Source: Desulfolutivibrio sulfoxidireducens
Lineage (GTDB): Bacteria > Desulfobacterota > Desulfovibrionia > Desulfovibrionales > Desulfovibrionaceae
Assembly (NCBI RefSeq): GCF_013376475.1
Contig: NZ_CP045508.1
Span: forward strand, 2,261,001-2,325,000
Direction: 5' to 3'
DNA: 64,000 bases
This document shows positions 36,597-45,866 of the stretch, one piece after another; position 1 is the first letter of the stretch; every line of letters begins with the position of its first letter. The notes below the pieces were generated by a model that saw only the letters and a program-made list of their open reading frames with translations, ran no database searches and had not been told where the DNA came from. The position numbers and the translations under genes were made by a program.

Positions 36597-38270
36597 TCAC
36601 GACTCCCGCGCCTGGCCAAGCGCCTGGTCCACCACGGACCGCTTGCGCCGGTAATCCTCCAGAAGCACGTCCCGCATGGCCCGGCGCATGGCGGAGAGGA
36701 CCTCTGGGGGATGCTTTCCGCCAAGTTTCACCAGATTCCCCTGGCTGTTGGCCATGGCCGTCCGATCCGGCGATGAAAACGTTGTCGAAAGCCTGGCGTG
36801 CGACACCCGCAGGTGTCCCTGGTAGACCGGCGGCGCCCCCAAGGCCAGGAGCCGAAGGTCATGATCCAGGTCATCGTATTGGGTCGGGGAGAACCGGATG
36901 TCGAAAGGTCCGCAGGCCCGCAGGGCCTCGGTCCGAAACAGATGGCAGCAGCCGGTCACGGAGGCGGCGGGACGCAGGTGGCAAAACTGCCCGAAGTCCA
37001 GGTCCTGGGTGCAGATCGAGGACACGGCGGGCATCCCGTCCTGGCCGGGCTCCAGAAGATGCGTGTCGGCATGCTGCACCCGGCCGGGACCGGCCAGATC
37101 GACAACCCTGCATCCGTAGACCCCGGCCATGGGATAGATCCGCGCGGCCGAGGCGAAAAACGCGAGCCAGTCCGGCGGGACCAGGGCGTCGTCGTCCAGG
37201 TAGGCCACATAGTCGGCCTCGGCGATCCAGGGCAGCGCGGCCAGCCAGTTGCGGGCCGCCGGGGCCCCGATGTTGACCGGCAGGGTCACGACGGACAGCC
37301 CGTCCCCGATCCGATCCCGCCATCCGGACAGCACATCGGCGGTGGCGCCGCCGGAGCCGTTGTCCAGGACCGTCACCCTGGCCCCGCACAGATCAGAGGC
37401 GAAAAGGGCGGCCAGGGAGGCGTCCAATTCGACGGCATTGTTGTAGGTGTACAGGCAAACGGCCACCCGGGCCGCAAGGGGCGGCCCCGGCCGGTCGCAC
37501 CCGGCCAGCCGGTCGTGCAGGCGAAGGACGGGCCCCACATTCCAGGGCGCGGCGCAAAGGACCGCTTGCCACGCGGCCCGGGCGTCCGGCGAAACAAGCG
37601 GCCCGTCACGACGCGTCAGGCACTCGGCCCGCCGCCACAGGGCCTGGCGCAGGGGCGCGGCCCGGGCGTACCGCGTCGCGGCCTCGTCATACCGCCCCGC
37701 CTGGAACAGGAGGTCGCCGGCCACCTTGGCCCGGACCAACTCGAAACCGGGCGGCCAGGACATGCCAAGGACCGTCCGGACCGTCTCCCAGTCCTGGAGC
37801 AGATAGGCCACGTCAAAGAGATGCCCGCGCCAATAAAGCCGTTGCGGCTGGGTTCGAACCCGCCCGGCAAGATACGCCAAAAGGCCCTGGTGGTCTCGAA
37901 GCCCGGCCAACCGGGCAAGTTCGCCCAGGGCGGCCGGATCGTCCGGAGGCGCGGCCCGGACAGCCGAGGCCATAACCAGGGCCGCCGTCTTTTTGGGCAC
38001 GGCGGACATTCCCCCGGTCCCCGCCCTGGACCACAGGTCCATGACAAACCGGGCCAACCCCCCATCCAGGGGCGAGGACTCGAAGGCGGCCAGAAAAAGA
38101 TCCAATCCGAGGGCCGAGGCCTCCGGGCCATGGGTCTCGGCCTCGACCAAGGCCGCGCGACCGGCCTCAAGCAGGTGCGTCCTGCCCGTCCCCCCGAGCA
38201 GCAACAGACCACGCGTCTTCGGCGGCAGTCTGGAAAGATCGGCCCAGGCTGACGCGCGCTCACCATCCAC
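36597..38270 (-). CDS. Family 2 glycosyltransferase with helical N-terminal region
   Basis: A 557-residue protein. Residues 1-255 are helical and Ala/Leu/Arg-rich, possibly TPR-like. From about 262 a GT-A domain starts (ARVAVCLYTYNNAVEL), with VTVLDNGSGG, the acidic metal-binding YVAYLDDDALVPPDW near 360, and a C-terminal YDDLDHDLRLL acceptor-site motif. It should transfer a sugar from a nucleotide-sugar to a glycan, lipid or protein. No other glycan gene is adjacent. The start ATG at 38270 has only a weak ribosome site. Confidence 0.8.
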   Translation of the reverse strand: MDGERASAWADLSRLPPKTRGLLLLGGTGRTHLLEAGRAALVEAETHGPEASALGLDLFLAAFESSPLDGGLARFVMDLWSRAGTGGMSAVPKKTAALVMASAVRAAPPDDPAALGELARLAGLRDHQGLLAYLAGRVRTQPQRLYWRGHLFDVAYLLQDWETVRTVLGMSWPPGFELVRAKVAGDLLFQAGRYDEAATRYARAAPLRQALWRRAECLTRRDGPLVSPDARAAWQAVLCAAPWNVGPVLRLHDRLAGCDRPGPPLAARVAVCLYTYNNAVELDASLAALFASDLCGARVTVLDNGSGGATADVLSGWRDRIGDGLSVVTLPVNIGAPAARNWLAALPWIAEADYVAYLDDDALVPPDWLAFFASAARIYPMAGVYGCRVVDLAGPGRVQHADTHLLEPGQDGMPAVSSICTQDLDFGQFCHLRPAASVTGCCHLFRTEALRACGPFDIRFSPTQYDDLDHDLRLLALGAPPVYQGHLRVSHARLSTTFSSPDRTAMANSQGNLVKLGGKHPPEVLSAMRRAMRDVLLEDYRRKRSVVDQALGQARES

Positions 38271-38429
38271 GGGTCAAGCCCTTGTCGGAAGCCGGACGAA
38301 ACCGGGCCGTGCGGAACACGGCGCGCGAAAAACAGACCACCACGGACAAAGACTGCGCCGACATGGCGTCCCCCCGTAAGCGGCCGGGCCGGGGACACGG
38401 CCGCCCGGACATCGAAGCGGCCTTGCGGC

Positions 38430-38747
38430 CTACATGTTCTTGTCGCAGTACTGGGCGCACAGTTCGGCGGCCCGCCCCACCGAGCTGTCGCAGGCCCTGC
38501 CGACATCCTCCCGGGTCAGGCGTTCCTGGACCGCGTCGCACGCCTTGCGGCACTGGTCGCTTGTCGGGTACGTCTTGACGAAAACGGCCGCGAAGTCGTC
38601 GCAGACCTCCCGGCAGTCGTCCGACGCGCCGGAGACGCACAGGCCCATAAAGTCCCCAAGGGTCATCCGCGCATCCGTGCTCGCGCAGGAGAAGGCCGCA
38701 ACCGCCATGAAAATCACCAGAAACAAACGCGCCATCATCGTGCGCAT
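38430..38747 (-). CDS. Small Cys-rich secreted protein with three CX3C motifs
   Basis: A 105-residue protein. The signal sequence MMARLFLVIFMAVAAFSC may end in a lipidated Cys. The mature part contains three CX3C pairs (CREVC, CRKAC, CAQYC) plus two more Cys, spaced over helical segments. This pattern resembles CHCH-type helix-hairpin disulfide proteins, but I cannot assign a family. ATG 38747 has GGAGG-type sequence close upstream. It stands alone, divergent from the next small secreted gene. Confidence 0.6.
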   Translation of the reverse strand: MRTMMARLFLVIFMAVAAFSCASTDARMTLGDFMGLCVSGASDDCREVCDDFAAVFVKTYPTSDQCRKACDAVQERLTREDVGRACDSSVGRAAELCAQYCDKNM

Positions 38748-38973
38748 AGCCTCTCCTCCTCTTCGTTCTCGTCCGTCGCGGGCCAATCCGGCTCACGGCA
38801 GGCCGCGTCCTCCCGCCGCCCGGGGAACGGCCGCGGCCGCTTTCCTCAAACCGCACGCGTACCCCCTGCAAGTAGCCGTGTTGGGCCACCCCTGGCAAGA
38901 CCCGTCACGGCGTCGCCACCGGCCATAAAGATGTATCCGAAGCGTCCGATAGCGTCATTCGGAGGGAAACCGC

Positions 38974-39306
38974 ATGAAGCCTTTGCCGTTTCTTTTTTTC
39001 ACCGCCGTCCTGGCCGCGTGCCTCTCGGTGGCCGGACCGGCCCGGGCCAAAGGCGTCAAGGCCAAGATCGCGGGGCTTGAGCGACGCTACGAGCAGCGCA
39101 TGGCCGGGCACGAAAGGCGCCTCGAACGCCTGGACGCGACCGTCGCGGCCTATGATCCCTCGAAACTGTTTCGCCGCGTGGAGGCGAGCAACGCCGCGCA
39201 CGAGGCCCGCCACGCGGCCCGGGTGGCCCGGGGCGAGGCCCTGGCCCTGGCGGCCGACGGCAAGACGATCGTGACCCCGGGGGTGTCCCAGGCCCCGCGG
39301 CGTTAG
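38974..39306 (+). CDS. Small secreted helical protein, unknown function
   Basis: A 110-residue protein with a signal peptide (MKPLPFLFFTAVLAACLSVAG, cleaved near ARA). The mature part is a basic, Arg/Ala/Glu-rich helix that looks like a coiled coil. GGAGGG lies about 7 bases before the ATG. No known family. Confidence 0.6.
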   Translation: MKPLPFLFFTAVLAACLSVAGPARAKGVKAKIAGLERRYEQRMAGHERRLERLDATVAAYDPSKLFRRVEASNAAHEARHAARVARGEALALAADGKTIVTPGVSQAPRR

Positions 39307-39446
39307 TATGGCCTTCGAAAAACATCCGTGGTGTTGGATGAAGTGAAACCTCTTCCCGTGACCTGTTTTTTCCACTCCATTTCATGTATTTTTTGAACGC
39401 GGCATGCGGCCGGTTTGCGAATCGGCGTCTTGCCTGAGAGGCGGTC

Positions 39447-39473
39447 TTGCGGTTATGCCCATGAAAACCGCAA
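39447..39473 (+). promoter_or_regulatory. Leader hairpin upstream of secreted protein gene
   Basis: TTGCGGTT (39447-39454) and AACCGCAA (39466-39473) form a perfect 8-bp stem with an 11-base loop, 14 bases before the start codon and just before the ribosome site AAGGA. Two in-frame ATGs lie in the loop. It may influence translation. Confidence 0.35.
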
Positions 39474-39487
39474 CCCAAGGACCGCCC

Positions 39488-40090
39488 ATGCGCCGCCATT
39501 GCCTCCTCGTTCTGGCCCTCGTCCTTTTGACCAGCGCCAGCGCCCTTGCCCAGGCCCCGCCGCCGGCCAGCCTGGGGGGCATCGACCTGGGCGCGGACGT
39601 CGCCCGCTTCGGCCGCTATCTCTCTCCCGGCAAGGGCCGGCCCGCCGAGGACGCGCCGTATCTGACACGACGGAACATCAAGCCTTCCGGGGCCTTTCGC
39701 GGCGGCTACGTGCTGGCCGGAACCTGCTTTTCGCCCGGCCGGGTGGCGCGCATCAAGCTCAAGTACGCCGACGAGGGCCAGGATTTTTTCCGCCGCCTGT
39801 CCGGGGCGCTCATGGACCGCTACGGCCTGCCCACGGAATACAAGGGCGACCTGGAAGGCCAGGTCCTGGGCAACAAATGGACCTTCACCAATGATCGCGG
39901 CGAGTCCGTCAGCCTCATCGTGCAGCACTCGGACGCCGATGGTCTGGATCACGACCAGGGCAACATCATCAAGCTCACCAACTGGGGCCTGGTTGACGCC
40001 GAACGCTCGTGTTTCGAATCCAGGCATCCCAAGGCCACGCCGCCCCCCTCCCCGGCCCCGGCCAGCCTGGACGGGTATCTGCCCCGCTGA
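39488..40090 (+). CDS. Secreted protein, unknown function
   Basis: A 200-residue exported protein: signal peptide MRRHCLLVLALVLLTSASALAQ, then a mature domain with a Cys (GTCFSPGR) paired with a later Cys (ERSCFES) and a mixed alpha/beta pattern. The middle (FFRRLSGALMDRYGLPTEYKG and GNKWTF) resembles small periplasmic proteins of unknown function. The C-terminus is Pro-rich. The ATG at 39488 has AAGGA 7 bases upstream; in-frame ATGs at 39455 and 39461 lie inside a hairpin. Confidence 0.6.
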   Translation: MRRHCLLVLALVLLTSASALAQAPPPASLGGIDLGADVARFGRYLSPGKGRPAEDAPYLTRRNIKPSGAFRGGYVLAGTCFSPGRVARIKLKYADEGQDFFRRLSGALMDRYGLPTEYKGDLEGQVLGNKWTFTNDRGESVSLIVQHSDADGLDHDQGNIIKLTNWGLVDAERSCFESRHPKATPPPSPAPASLDGYLPR

Positions 40091-40429
40091 CGTCGCTCCA
40101 CTGCGGAGCGCCAAGCGGATGACACCTCGTTGCGACGCGGTCGACGATGCGGATTACTTGCTCTAGAGTGCACTGCCCTCCCTTGATTCACCGGGATATG
40201 CGCAACCAGCATTTCCAGCGGTGTGCTTCGATCTGTCCTCAACGCATTTTTTTCTTCCTGATCCCCTGACGAATGTGATAAGAAGATTATATTGGATATG
40301 GATACGATTGACACGCAACGTGCTTTCTGCATACCCTTTGCATGGAAATTACTCCATGATATACAAACCATGCTTTGAACTAATCCATCATTTTTTCAAG
40401 ATCGCTAGGCAATGCCTGGAGGAACGCCC
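40091..40429. other. AT-rich region upstream of chemoreceptor 2
   Basis: About 340 bases, markedly AT-rich from 40180 onward. No coding sequence recognised. It contains a sigma-70-like promoter at 40308-40337. Confidence 0.45.
40308..40337 (+). promoter_or_regulatory. Candidate sigma-70 promoter for chemoreceptor 2
   Basis: Consensus TTGACA (40308-40313), an 18-base spacer, then TACCCT (40332-40337). The -10 is weak. About 93 bases before the start codon. Confidence 0.4.
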
Positions 40430-42271
40430 ATGGCCCCGCACCGCCTGACAGAGACGAAGATTTCAACCAAAATCATCTCCGTCGTCTTGTTAATCATTTC
40501 CTTTTTCCTCTGCGCCATCCTTCTCTATTTCGTGCCTTCGGCCGGGCGCGAGATGCTGCAAAACCGCAAGCAAAGTCTCAAGGACATTGTGGACGTGGCC
40601 TATTCCCTGGTCGAGGAGTATGAAAAACGCATCCAAAACGGGGAATTCAGCCCGGAAGAAGGAAAAAAACGGGCCATGCAGCGCATCAAAAACCTGCGCT
40701 ACGGCCAAAACGACTACATCTGGATCAACGACGTCTCGACCCCCTATCCGGTCATGATCATGCACCCCATAAGCCCGGGCCTGGATGGCAAGGTGCTCGA
40801 CGATCCGAAGTTCGACAAGGCGTCCATGATGCAGTTCGGCTCCCAGGGCCAGGAAGTGGATACGGGCGACAACAAAAACCTGTTTTCGGCCTTTGTTGCG
40901 GTCTGCCTCAAAAGCGGCGATGGATACGTGGCCTACGACTGGCCCAAGCCCACCCCCTCCGGGGCCACCAAGGAGCTTTTTCCCAAACAGTCCTACGTGA
41001 AATTGTACAAGCCCTGGGGCTGGGTCCTGGGGACAGGGCTCTACGTGGACGACATCGAGGCCAGGGTCTCGGGCATGCGCTGGACCATGACCGCCGTGGC
41101 CATCGGCATCATGGCCGTGGCCCTGATCATCAGCCTTGTGGTCATGAGCACCATCACCCGGCCCATCGCCGCCCTGGTGCGCTATGCCGCCGAGGTGTCC
41201 TCGGGGCGGCTTGACGCGATCATGTCCGGAACCTTCCACGGCGAGACGGCCACCCTCAAGGAGGCCATCGGCAGGATGGTGGGCGACCTCAAAACCACCA
41301 TCGCCACGGCCGACCAGGCCAAACGCACGGCCCAGGAAGAGGCCCACAAGGCCACCCTGGCCGGACGCGAGGCCGACGAAGCCCGCCTGGCCGCCGAGGG
41401 GGCCATGCGCCAGGGCATGCTCCAGGCCGCCGAAAAGCTCGAAATGGTCGCGGCGCGCATGAATGAGGCCGCCGGGGAACTCTCGGCCCAGGCCGATGAA
41501 TCCGCGCGAGGAGCCGAACTCCAGACAAACCGGCTGGCCGAGGTGGCCTCGGCCATGGGCGAGATGAACGCCACGGTCCTCGATGTGGCCAAAAACGCCT
41601 CCACGGCGGCCCACAGTTCGGGGGAGGCCAAATCCAGGGCCGAGGGCGGCGCCGAAATCGTGGGCCGGGCCGTACACTCCATCCTCGACGTCAAGGAGCA
41701 GTCACGGCGCCTCAAGGAGCACATGGCCGACCTGGGGGCCAGGGCCGAGGGCATCGGCCGGATCATGGGCGTGATCTCGGACATTGCCGACCAGACCAAC
41801 CTGCTGGCCTTAAACGCGGCCATCGAGGCCGCCCGGGCCGGCGAGGCCGGTCGGGGATTCGCCGTGGTGGCCGACGAGGTCAGGAAACTGGCCGAAAAGA
41901 CCATGACCGCCACCCGCGAGGTGGGCGAGGCCATCCGCGGCGTGCAGGATGTGGCCAGAACCAATGTGGAGGGGGTGGACCGCTCCACCCGGACCATCGA
42001 GGCGGCCGCGGACCTGGCCCAGTCCTCGGGACGGGCCCTGGACGAGATCGTGCGTCTGGCCGAGACCGCCTCGGATCAGGTGCGGACCATCGCGGCGGCC
42101 TCCGAGGAGCAATCGGCGGCCAGCGAGGAGATCAACCGGGGCATCGAGGAGGTCAACCGCGTCTCCCTGGAGACCGCCGAGGGCATGCGCCGGTCGGTCT
42201 CGGCCATCGCCGAGATGTCCCGCCAGACCCAGGACCTCAACCGCCTCATCGAGGAACTCAAAACATCCTGA
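40430..42271 (+). CDS. Methyl-accepting chemotaxis protein with single Cache domain
   Basis: A 613-residue chemoreceptor. TM1 is at about 12-34 and a periplasmic single Cache (sCache-2 type) sensor spans 38-212, containing YGQNDYIWINDVSTPYPVM. TM2 is near 218-242, followed by HAMP and a long signalling domain with the hairpin tip [20 protein letters not shown] near 453-475. sCache receptors often sense carboxylic acids. No CheR-docking pentapeptide at the end (EELKTS). ATG 40430 has GGAGG 8 bases upstream; an earlier ATG at 40412 overlaps that site. Confidence 0.93.
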   Translation: MAPHRLTETKISTKIISVVLLIISFFLCAILLYFVPSAGREMLQNRKQSLKDIVDVAYSLVEEYEKRIQNGEFSPEEGKKRAMQRIKNLRYGQNDYIWINDVSTPYPVMIMHPISPGLDGKVLDDPKFDKASMMQFGSQGQEVDTGDNKNLFSAFVAVCLKSGDGYVAYDWPKPTPSGATKELFPKQSYVKLYKPWGWVLGTGLYVDDIEARVSGMRWTMTAVAIGIMAVALIISLVVMSTITRPIAALVRYAAEVSSGRLDAIMSGTFHGETATLKEAIGRMVGDLKTTIATADQAKRTAQEEAHKATLAGREADEARLAAEGAMRQGMLQAAEKLEMVAARMNEAAGELSAQADESARGAELQTNRLAEVASAMGEMNATVLDVAKNASTAAHSSGEAKSRAEGGAEIVGRAVHSILDVKEQSRRLKEHMADLGARAEGIGRIMGVISDIADQTNLLALNAAIEAARAGEAGRGFAVVADEVRKLAEKTMTATREVGEAIRGVQDVARTNVEGVDRSTRTIEAAADLAQSSGRALDEIVRLAETASDQVRTIAAASEEQSAASEEINRGIEEVNRVSLETAEGMRRSVSAIAEMSRQTQDLNRLIEELKTS

Positions 42272-42398
42272 GCGGCTGGCGCGGCTTAGCAAGGCCGCGC
42301 GGCCCTTCCGACCGGGAAACCGGCCGGGCGTTGCCCATCGGGCCGGGTCGGGGTAAGACCCCTGGCGTCCCACCCTCAACCGCGCCAAGGGGAATCCC

Positions 42399-43697
42399 AT
42401 GTCCGCCACGAAACTCCGGCCCAGGCTGGTCTACGCCGATGCAACGGGCCAGATATACGATCATCCCGACCTGGAAATGCTGGTGCGCCGGGGGTCGCAG
42501 ATCACGCCTCCCCGACCCGACGAACTGATCCCCCTGCCCCCCGAGAGCGAACTGTTTCTTTTGCCCGGACGCACGGCCCTGGGACTCGATCCCGAGACCG
42601 GCCAGGTGGAGGATGTCGGGGAGACGGCCGTGGCCGCCTTCGTGTGCCCGGGGCATACCCTTTCGGCCCAGGCGGCCTACGCCGCGGCACCGGACGCGCC
42701 GGTCCTGCCCCTTTTCGCCTACGGAGCGGTAGGGTTCGCCCGGGACCGCTTCTACGTGGCCGCAACCCGGGTGGACAACGACCCGCGCCAGGTGTTCACG
42801 GGCATCCCCCGCTCGCGCATCGCCAAGGGGGCCAGCGCGCTTTTGCGCAAGTTCCCGCAAAACCGTCTGGTGGCCCATCTCGCCCGCTGCGCCCTGACCT
42901 ATTGCTGCCCGGCGGCGAGAAACCTGGCTCTGGGCCGCTTCGAGGCCCCCCTGCCCACGTCGCGGACCTGCAACGCCCGCTGCGTGGGCTGCCTGTCGCT
43001 GCAGGACCCGGATTCGGGCTTTCCCGCCACCCAGAACCGGATCACCTTCACCCCGCGCCCCGAGGAGATCGCCCAGGTCATGGCCGAACACGGCCGGCGC
43101 GAATCCCGGCCGATCTTTTCCTTCGGCCAGGGCTGCGAGGGCGAACCCCTGACCGAGGCGGCCACCCTGGCCAAGGCCGTGGGTCTTTTCCGGAAAGACG
43201 GCGGCCGGGGCACGGTCAACGTGAACACCAACGGCAGCCTGCCGGATCGGGTGGAGGATCTGGCCCGGGCCGGGTTCGATTCCGTCCGGGTGAGCCTCAA
43301 TAGCGGCGACGAACGGCTCTACGCGGCCTATTACCGGCCCAGGAGCTACGCCTTCGGGGATGTGCGGGAATTCATGGCCCGGGCCAAGGCGGCCGGGCTT
43401 TTCGTGTCCGTAAACCTGCTTTTTTTCCCCGGGGTGACCGACACCGAGGCGGAATACGCGGCCCTGGCCGGACTTTTAGGGGACACGGGGGCGGACTTCG
43501 TGCAACTGCGCAACTTGAACCTGGACCCGGAACTGTATCTGCGGGTGGTGGGCGAAAGCGGGGCGCGAAGCCAGGCCGAGCTTGCGGCGTGCATGGGGCT
43601 TGCCAATTTCATGAAACGACTTTCCGAGGACTGTCCCGGCCTGCGCTTCGGCTATTTCAATCCCGCCCTGCCCTTGGCCCGGCCGGAAAAATCATAG
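42399..43697 (+). CDS. Radical SAM protein, unknown substrate
   Basis: A 432-residue enzyme. The iron-sulfur motif CX3CX2C is seen as CNARCVGC near residue 190, preceded by a 185-residue N-terminal domain of unknown role. The TIM-barrel features FSFGQGCEGEPL, VNVNTNGSLPD and SVRVSLNS follow. The barrel resembles MoaA/NirJ-type or anaerobic activase-like radical SAM proteins, but no SPASM Cys cluster is apparent. 127 bases separate it from the chemoreceptor; the beta-lactamase gene follows 58 bases later. Confidence 0.85.
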   Translation: MSATKLRPRLVYADATGQIYDHPDLEMLVRRGSQITPPRPDELIPLPPESELFLLPGRTALGLDPETGQVEDVGETAVAAFVCPGHTLSAQAAYAAAPDAPVLPLFAYGAVGFARDRFYVAATRVDNDPRQVFTGIPRSRIAKGASALLRKFPQNRLVAHLARCALTYCCPAARNLALGRFEAPLPTSRTCNARCVGCLSLQDPDSGFPATQNRITFTPRPEEIAQVMAEHGRRESRPIFSFGQGCEGEPLTEAATLAKAVGLFRKDGGRGTVNVNTNGSLPDRVEDLARAGFDSVRVSLNSGDERLYAAYYRPRSYAFGDVREFMARAKAAGLFVSVNLLFFPGVTDTEAEYAALAGLLGDTGADFVQLRNLNLDPELYLRVVGESGARSQAELAACMGLANFMKRLSEDCPGLRFGYFNPALPLARPEKS

Positions 43698-43755
43698 TCC
43701 CCCCCCTTTCCCAAGCGGCCTTCCCTTCCCCAAACCGAAACCCAAAGGACCAACC

Positions 43756-44574
43756 ATGATCCCGCGTTTCCCCCTCCCGACCCTGGCCCTTTTGGTGTGT
43801 TGCGCCGTTTTTTTTCACCTTTCCCCCGCCGCCTCGGCCGCCCCGACCGTGGTCGAGCGGCCGGACTGGGCAAAATTCTTCACTGACGCCGGGGTCACGG
43901 GCACCCTGGTCCTCCTCGAAGACGGGGCGCGAACCGTCCAGGTCCACGACGCGGCCCGGGCCGCGAAAGGGTTCCTGCCCGCCTCCACCTTCAAGATCCC
44001 CAACTCCCTGATCGCCCTGGAAACGGGCGTGGCGCCGGGGCCGGACACGGTCTTCCCCTGGGACGGGACAAAACGCTCCATCGAGGCCTGGAATGCCGAC
44101 CTGACCTTGACCCAGGCCCTGCGCGTCTCCTGCGTACCCATCTACCAGGAGCTCGCCCGCAAGATCGGTCCCGAGCGCATGAAATGGTGGGTCTCGGCCA
44201 TGGGTTACGGCAACGCGGACATCGGCGACGCCATCGACACCTTCTGGCTGGAGGGGAAGCTCCGCATCTCGGCCCTGGAGCAGGCGGCGTTCCTGCAGCG
44301 GCTGGCCCATGATGGGCTGCCCCTCTCGAAGCGGACCATGGCCCTGGTGCGCGAGATGCTGGTGGAGGAACGCACCGCAAACGGCGTGCTGCGGGCCAAG
44401 TCCGGGCTCACGGCGCGGGTCGTCCCGAATGTGGCATGGTGGGTGGGATGGGTGGAAAAGGGCGACAAGCGGTGGTTTTTCGCCCTCAATATCGACGCGG
44501 ATCACCCCGAGGCCCTGGCTGCCCGCAAAGCCGTGGTCAAGACCGTGCTGGCGTCGGAAGGGATATGGCCGTAA
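43756..44574 (+). CDS. Class D (OXA-type) beta-lactamase
   Basis: A 272-residue exported serine beta-lactamase homologue. The signal peptide ends near ASA (residue 28). All class D motifs are present: STFK (Ser77, Lys80), SxV as SCV (125-127), YGN (151-153), a Trp in FWLEG (164) comparable to the residue that shields the carboxylated lysine, and KSG (215-217). AWWVGWVEKG matches the family core. It should hydrolyse penicillin-type drugs in the periplasm, although homologues can be weak enzymes. It lies among normal-GC chromosomal genes with no transposon, so it looks resident rather than recently acquired. Confidence 0.9.
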   Translation: MIPRFPLPTLALLVCCAVFFHLSPAASAAPTVVERPDWAKFFTDAGVTGTLVLLEDGARTVQVHDAARAAKGFLPASTFKIPNSLIALETGVAPGPDTVFPWDGTKRSIEAWNADLTLTQALRVSCVPIYQELARKIGPERMKWWVSAMGYGNADIGDAIDTFWLEGKLRISALEQAAFLQRLAHDGLPLSKRTMALVREMLVEERTANGVLRAKSGLTARVVPNVAWWVGWVEKGDKRWFFALNIDADHPEALAARKAVVKTVLASEGIWP

Positions 44575-44629
44575 TGCCGGCGCCGCCCGTATCGTGCCCG
44601 TTGGAGTGGCGGGGCGGCATTCCTGAAAC

Positions 44630-44663
44630 GTCGGCCGAGGCGGTGCCGCCCGTCCCGGCCGAC
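44630..44663. terminator. Nested hairpin between convergent genes
   Basis: GTCGGCC (44630-44636) pairs with GGCCGAC (44657-44663) and encloses a second stem, GGCGG-TG-CCGCC. It lies between the beta-lactamase and purM stops. No U-tract. Confidence 0.35.
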
Positions 44664-44721
44664 TGCATGATTGAACCTGACGTTTCCGGAAAAAGCACAC
44701 CGAATTTCGACGTGTCCGCCC

Positions 44722-45786
44722 CTAGCAGGTCCCGCCCGGCACCTCCACCGTGACCCGCTCCTGGTCCGGCTTTTTCAAGCGGTCGATGGTCCCGATGATC
44801 TGGGCGTAATCATGCTGGGCGCGGAGCCGAAGGACCACGTCCTCGCCGATCTCCGGCGGCACCACGAGCATGTACCCGATGCCGCAGTTGAAAATCTGCA
44901 GCATCTCCGGCCAGGTCAGGTTGCCCCGGGATTTGAGCCAGGAAAAAACCGGCGGCACGTCCCAGGACCCCATGCGGATGTGGGCGGCCACGCCCCGGGG
45001 AAGGATGCGGGCCACGTTGTCGTAGAACCCGCCGCCGGTGATGTGGACCATGCCCCGGACGTCCAGGTCGCGCAGCAGGTTCAGGACCGGCTTGACATAG
45101 ATGCGGGTGGGGGCCAGCAGGGCGTCGGCCAGGGTGGTGTTCGTATCCGGAAGGATGTCCGTGGCCTGTTGGCCGGACTCGGCGAAAATCTTGCGGATCA
45201 GGGAATAGCCGTTGGCGTGGGGTCCCGAGGATTCGATGCCGATGATCACGTCGTCCACGGCGATGCTCGACCCGTCCACGATTTTGGCGTTGTCCACGAT
45301 GCCCACGCAAAACCCGGCCAGATCATAGACCCCGTCGGGATAAAAACCGGGCATCTCGGCGGTCTCGCCGCCCAGAAGCGCGCACCCGGCCTCGCGGCAG
45401 CCGTCGGCCACCCCCTTGACCACCTGTTCGGCCAAATCCACGTCGAGCCTGCCCGTGGCAAAATAATCGAGGAAAAATAGCGGCTTGGCTCCCTGGACCA
45501 GGATATCGTTGACGCTCATGGCCACCAGGTCGATGCCGATGGTGTCGTGACGGCCGAACTGCTGGGCCAATTTCAGCTTGGTGCCCACGCCGTCGGTGGA
45601 GGCCACCAGCACGGGTTCGCCGTAGACCCCCAGGTCGAGCTTGAACAGTCCCCCGAAACCGCCGATGTCGGATAAAACGCCTTTGCTGTAGGTGGCGGAG
45701 ACAAGGGATTTGATGCGGGAAACCAGGGAGTTCCCGGCCTCGATGTCCACCCCGGCCCGCTTGTACGCCTCGGCCCTGTCGGCCAT
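44722..45786 (-). CDS. purM: Phosphoribosylformylglycinamidine cyclo-ligase (AIR synthetase)
   Basis: A 354-residue enzyme of purine synthesis that closes the imidazole ring of FGAM with ATP to give AIR. The N-terminus AYKRAGVDIEAGN, the phosphate/ATP segment STDGVGTKLKLA, VNDILVQGAKPLFFLDYFA and LLGGETAEMPGFY are all diagnostic. The C-terminal domain has HITGGGFYDN. Two nearby ATGs exist; 45786 has GGAG at 8 bases and is preferred over 45792, where the site would be too close. It stands alone, divergent from the next gene. Confidence 0.96.
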   Translation of the reverse strand: MADRAEAYKRAGVDIEAGNSLVSRIKSLVSATYSKGVLSDIGGFGGLFKLDLGVYGEPVLVASTDGVGTKLKLAQQFGRHDTIGIDLVAMSVNDILVQGAKPLFFLDYFATGRLDVDLAEQVVKGVADGCREAGCALLGGETAEMPGFYPDGVYDLAGFCVGIVDNAKIVDGSSIAVDDVIIGIESSGPHANGYSLIRKIFAESGQQATDILPDTNTTLADALLAPTRIYVKPVLNLLRDLDVRGMVHITGGGFYDNVARILPRGVAAHIRMGSWDVPPVFSWLKSRGNLTWPEMLQIFNCGIGYMLVVPPEIGEDVVLRLRAQHDYAQIIGTIDRLKKPDQERVTVEVPGGTC

Positions 45787-45866
45787 ATACATGGCTCCTT
45801 GAACGTGATAGTGTGCTAAAAGGTAATCATACTGCTTTTGCCTTGAAAATACAAGGAGTCATGGTC

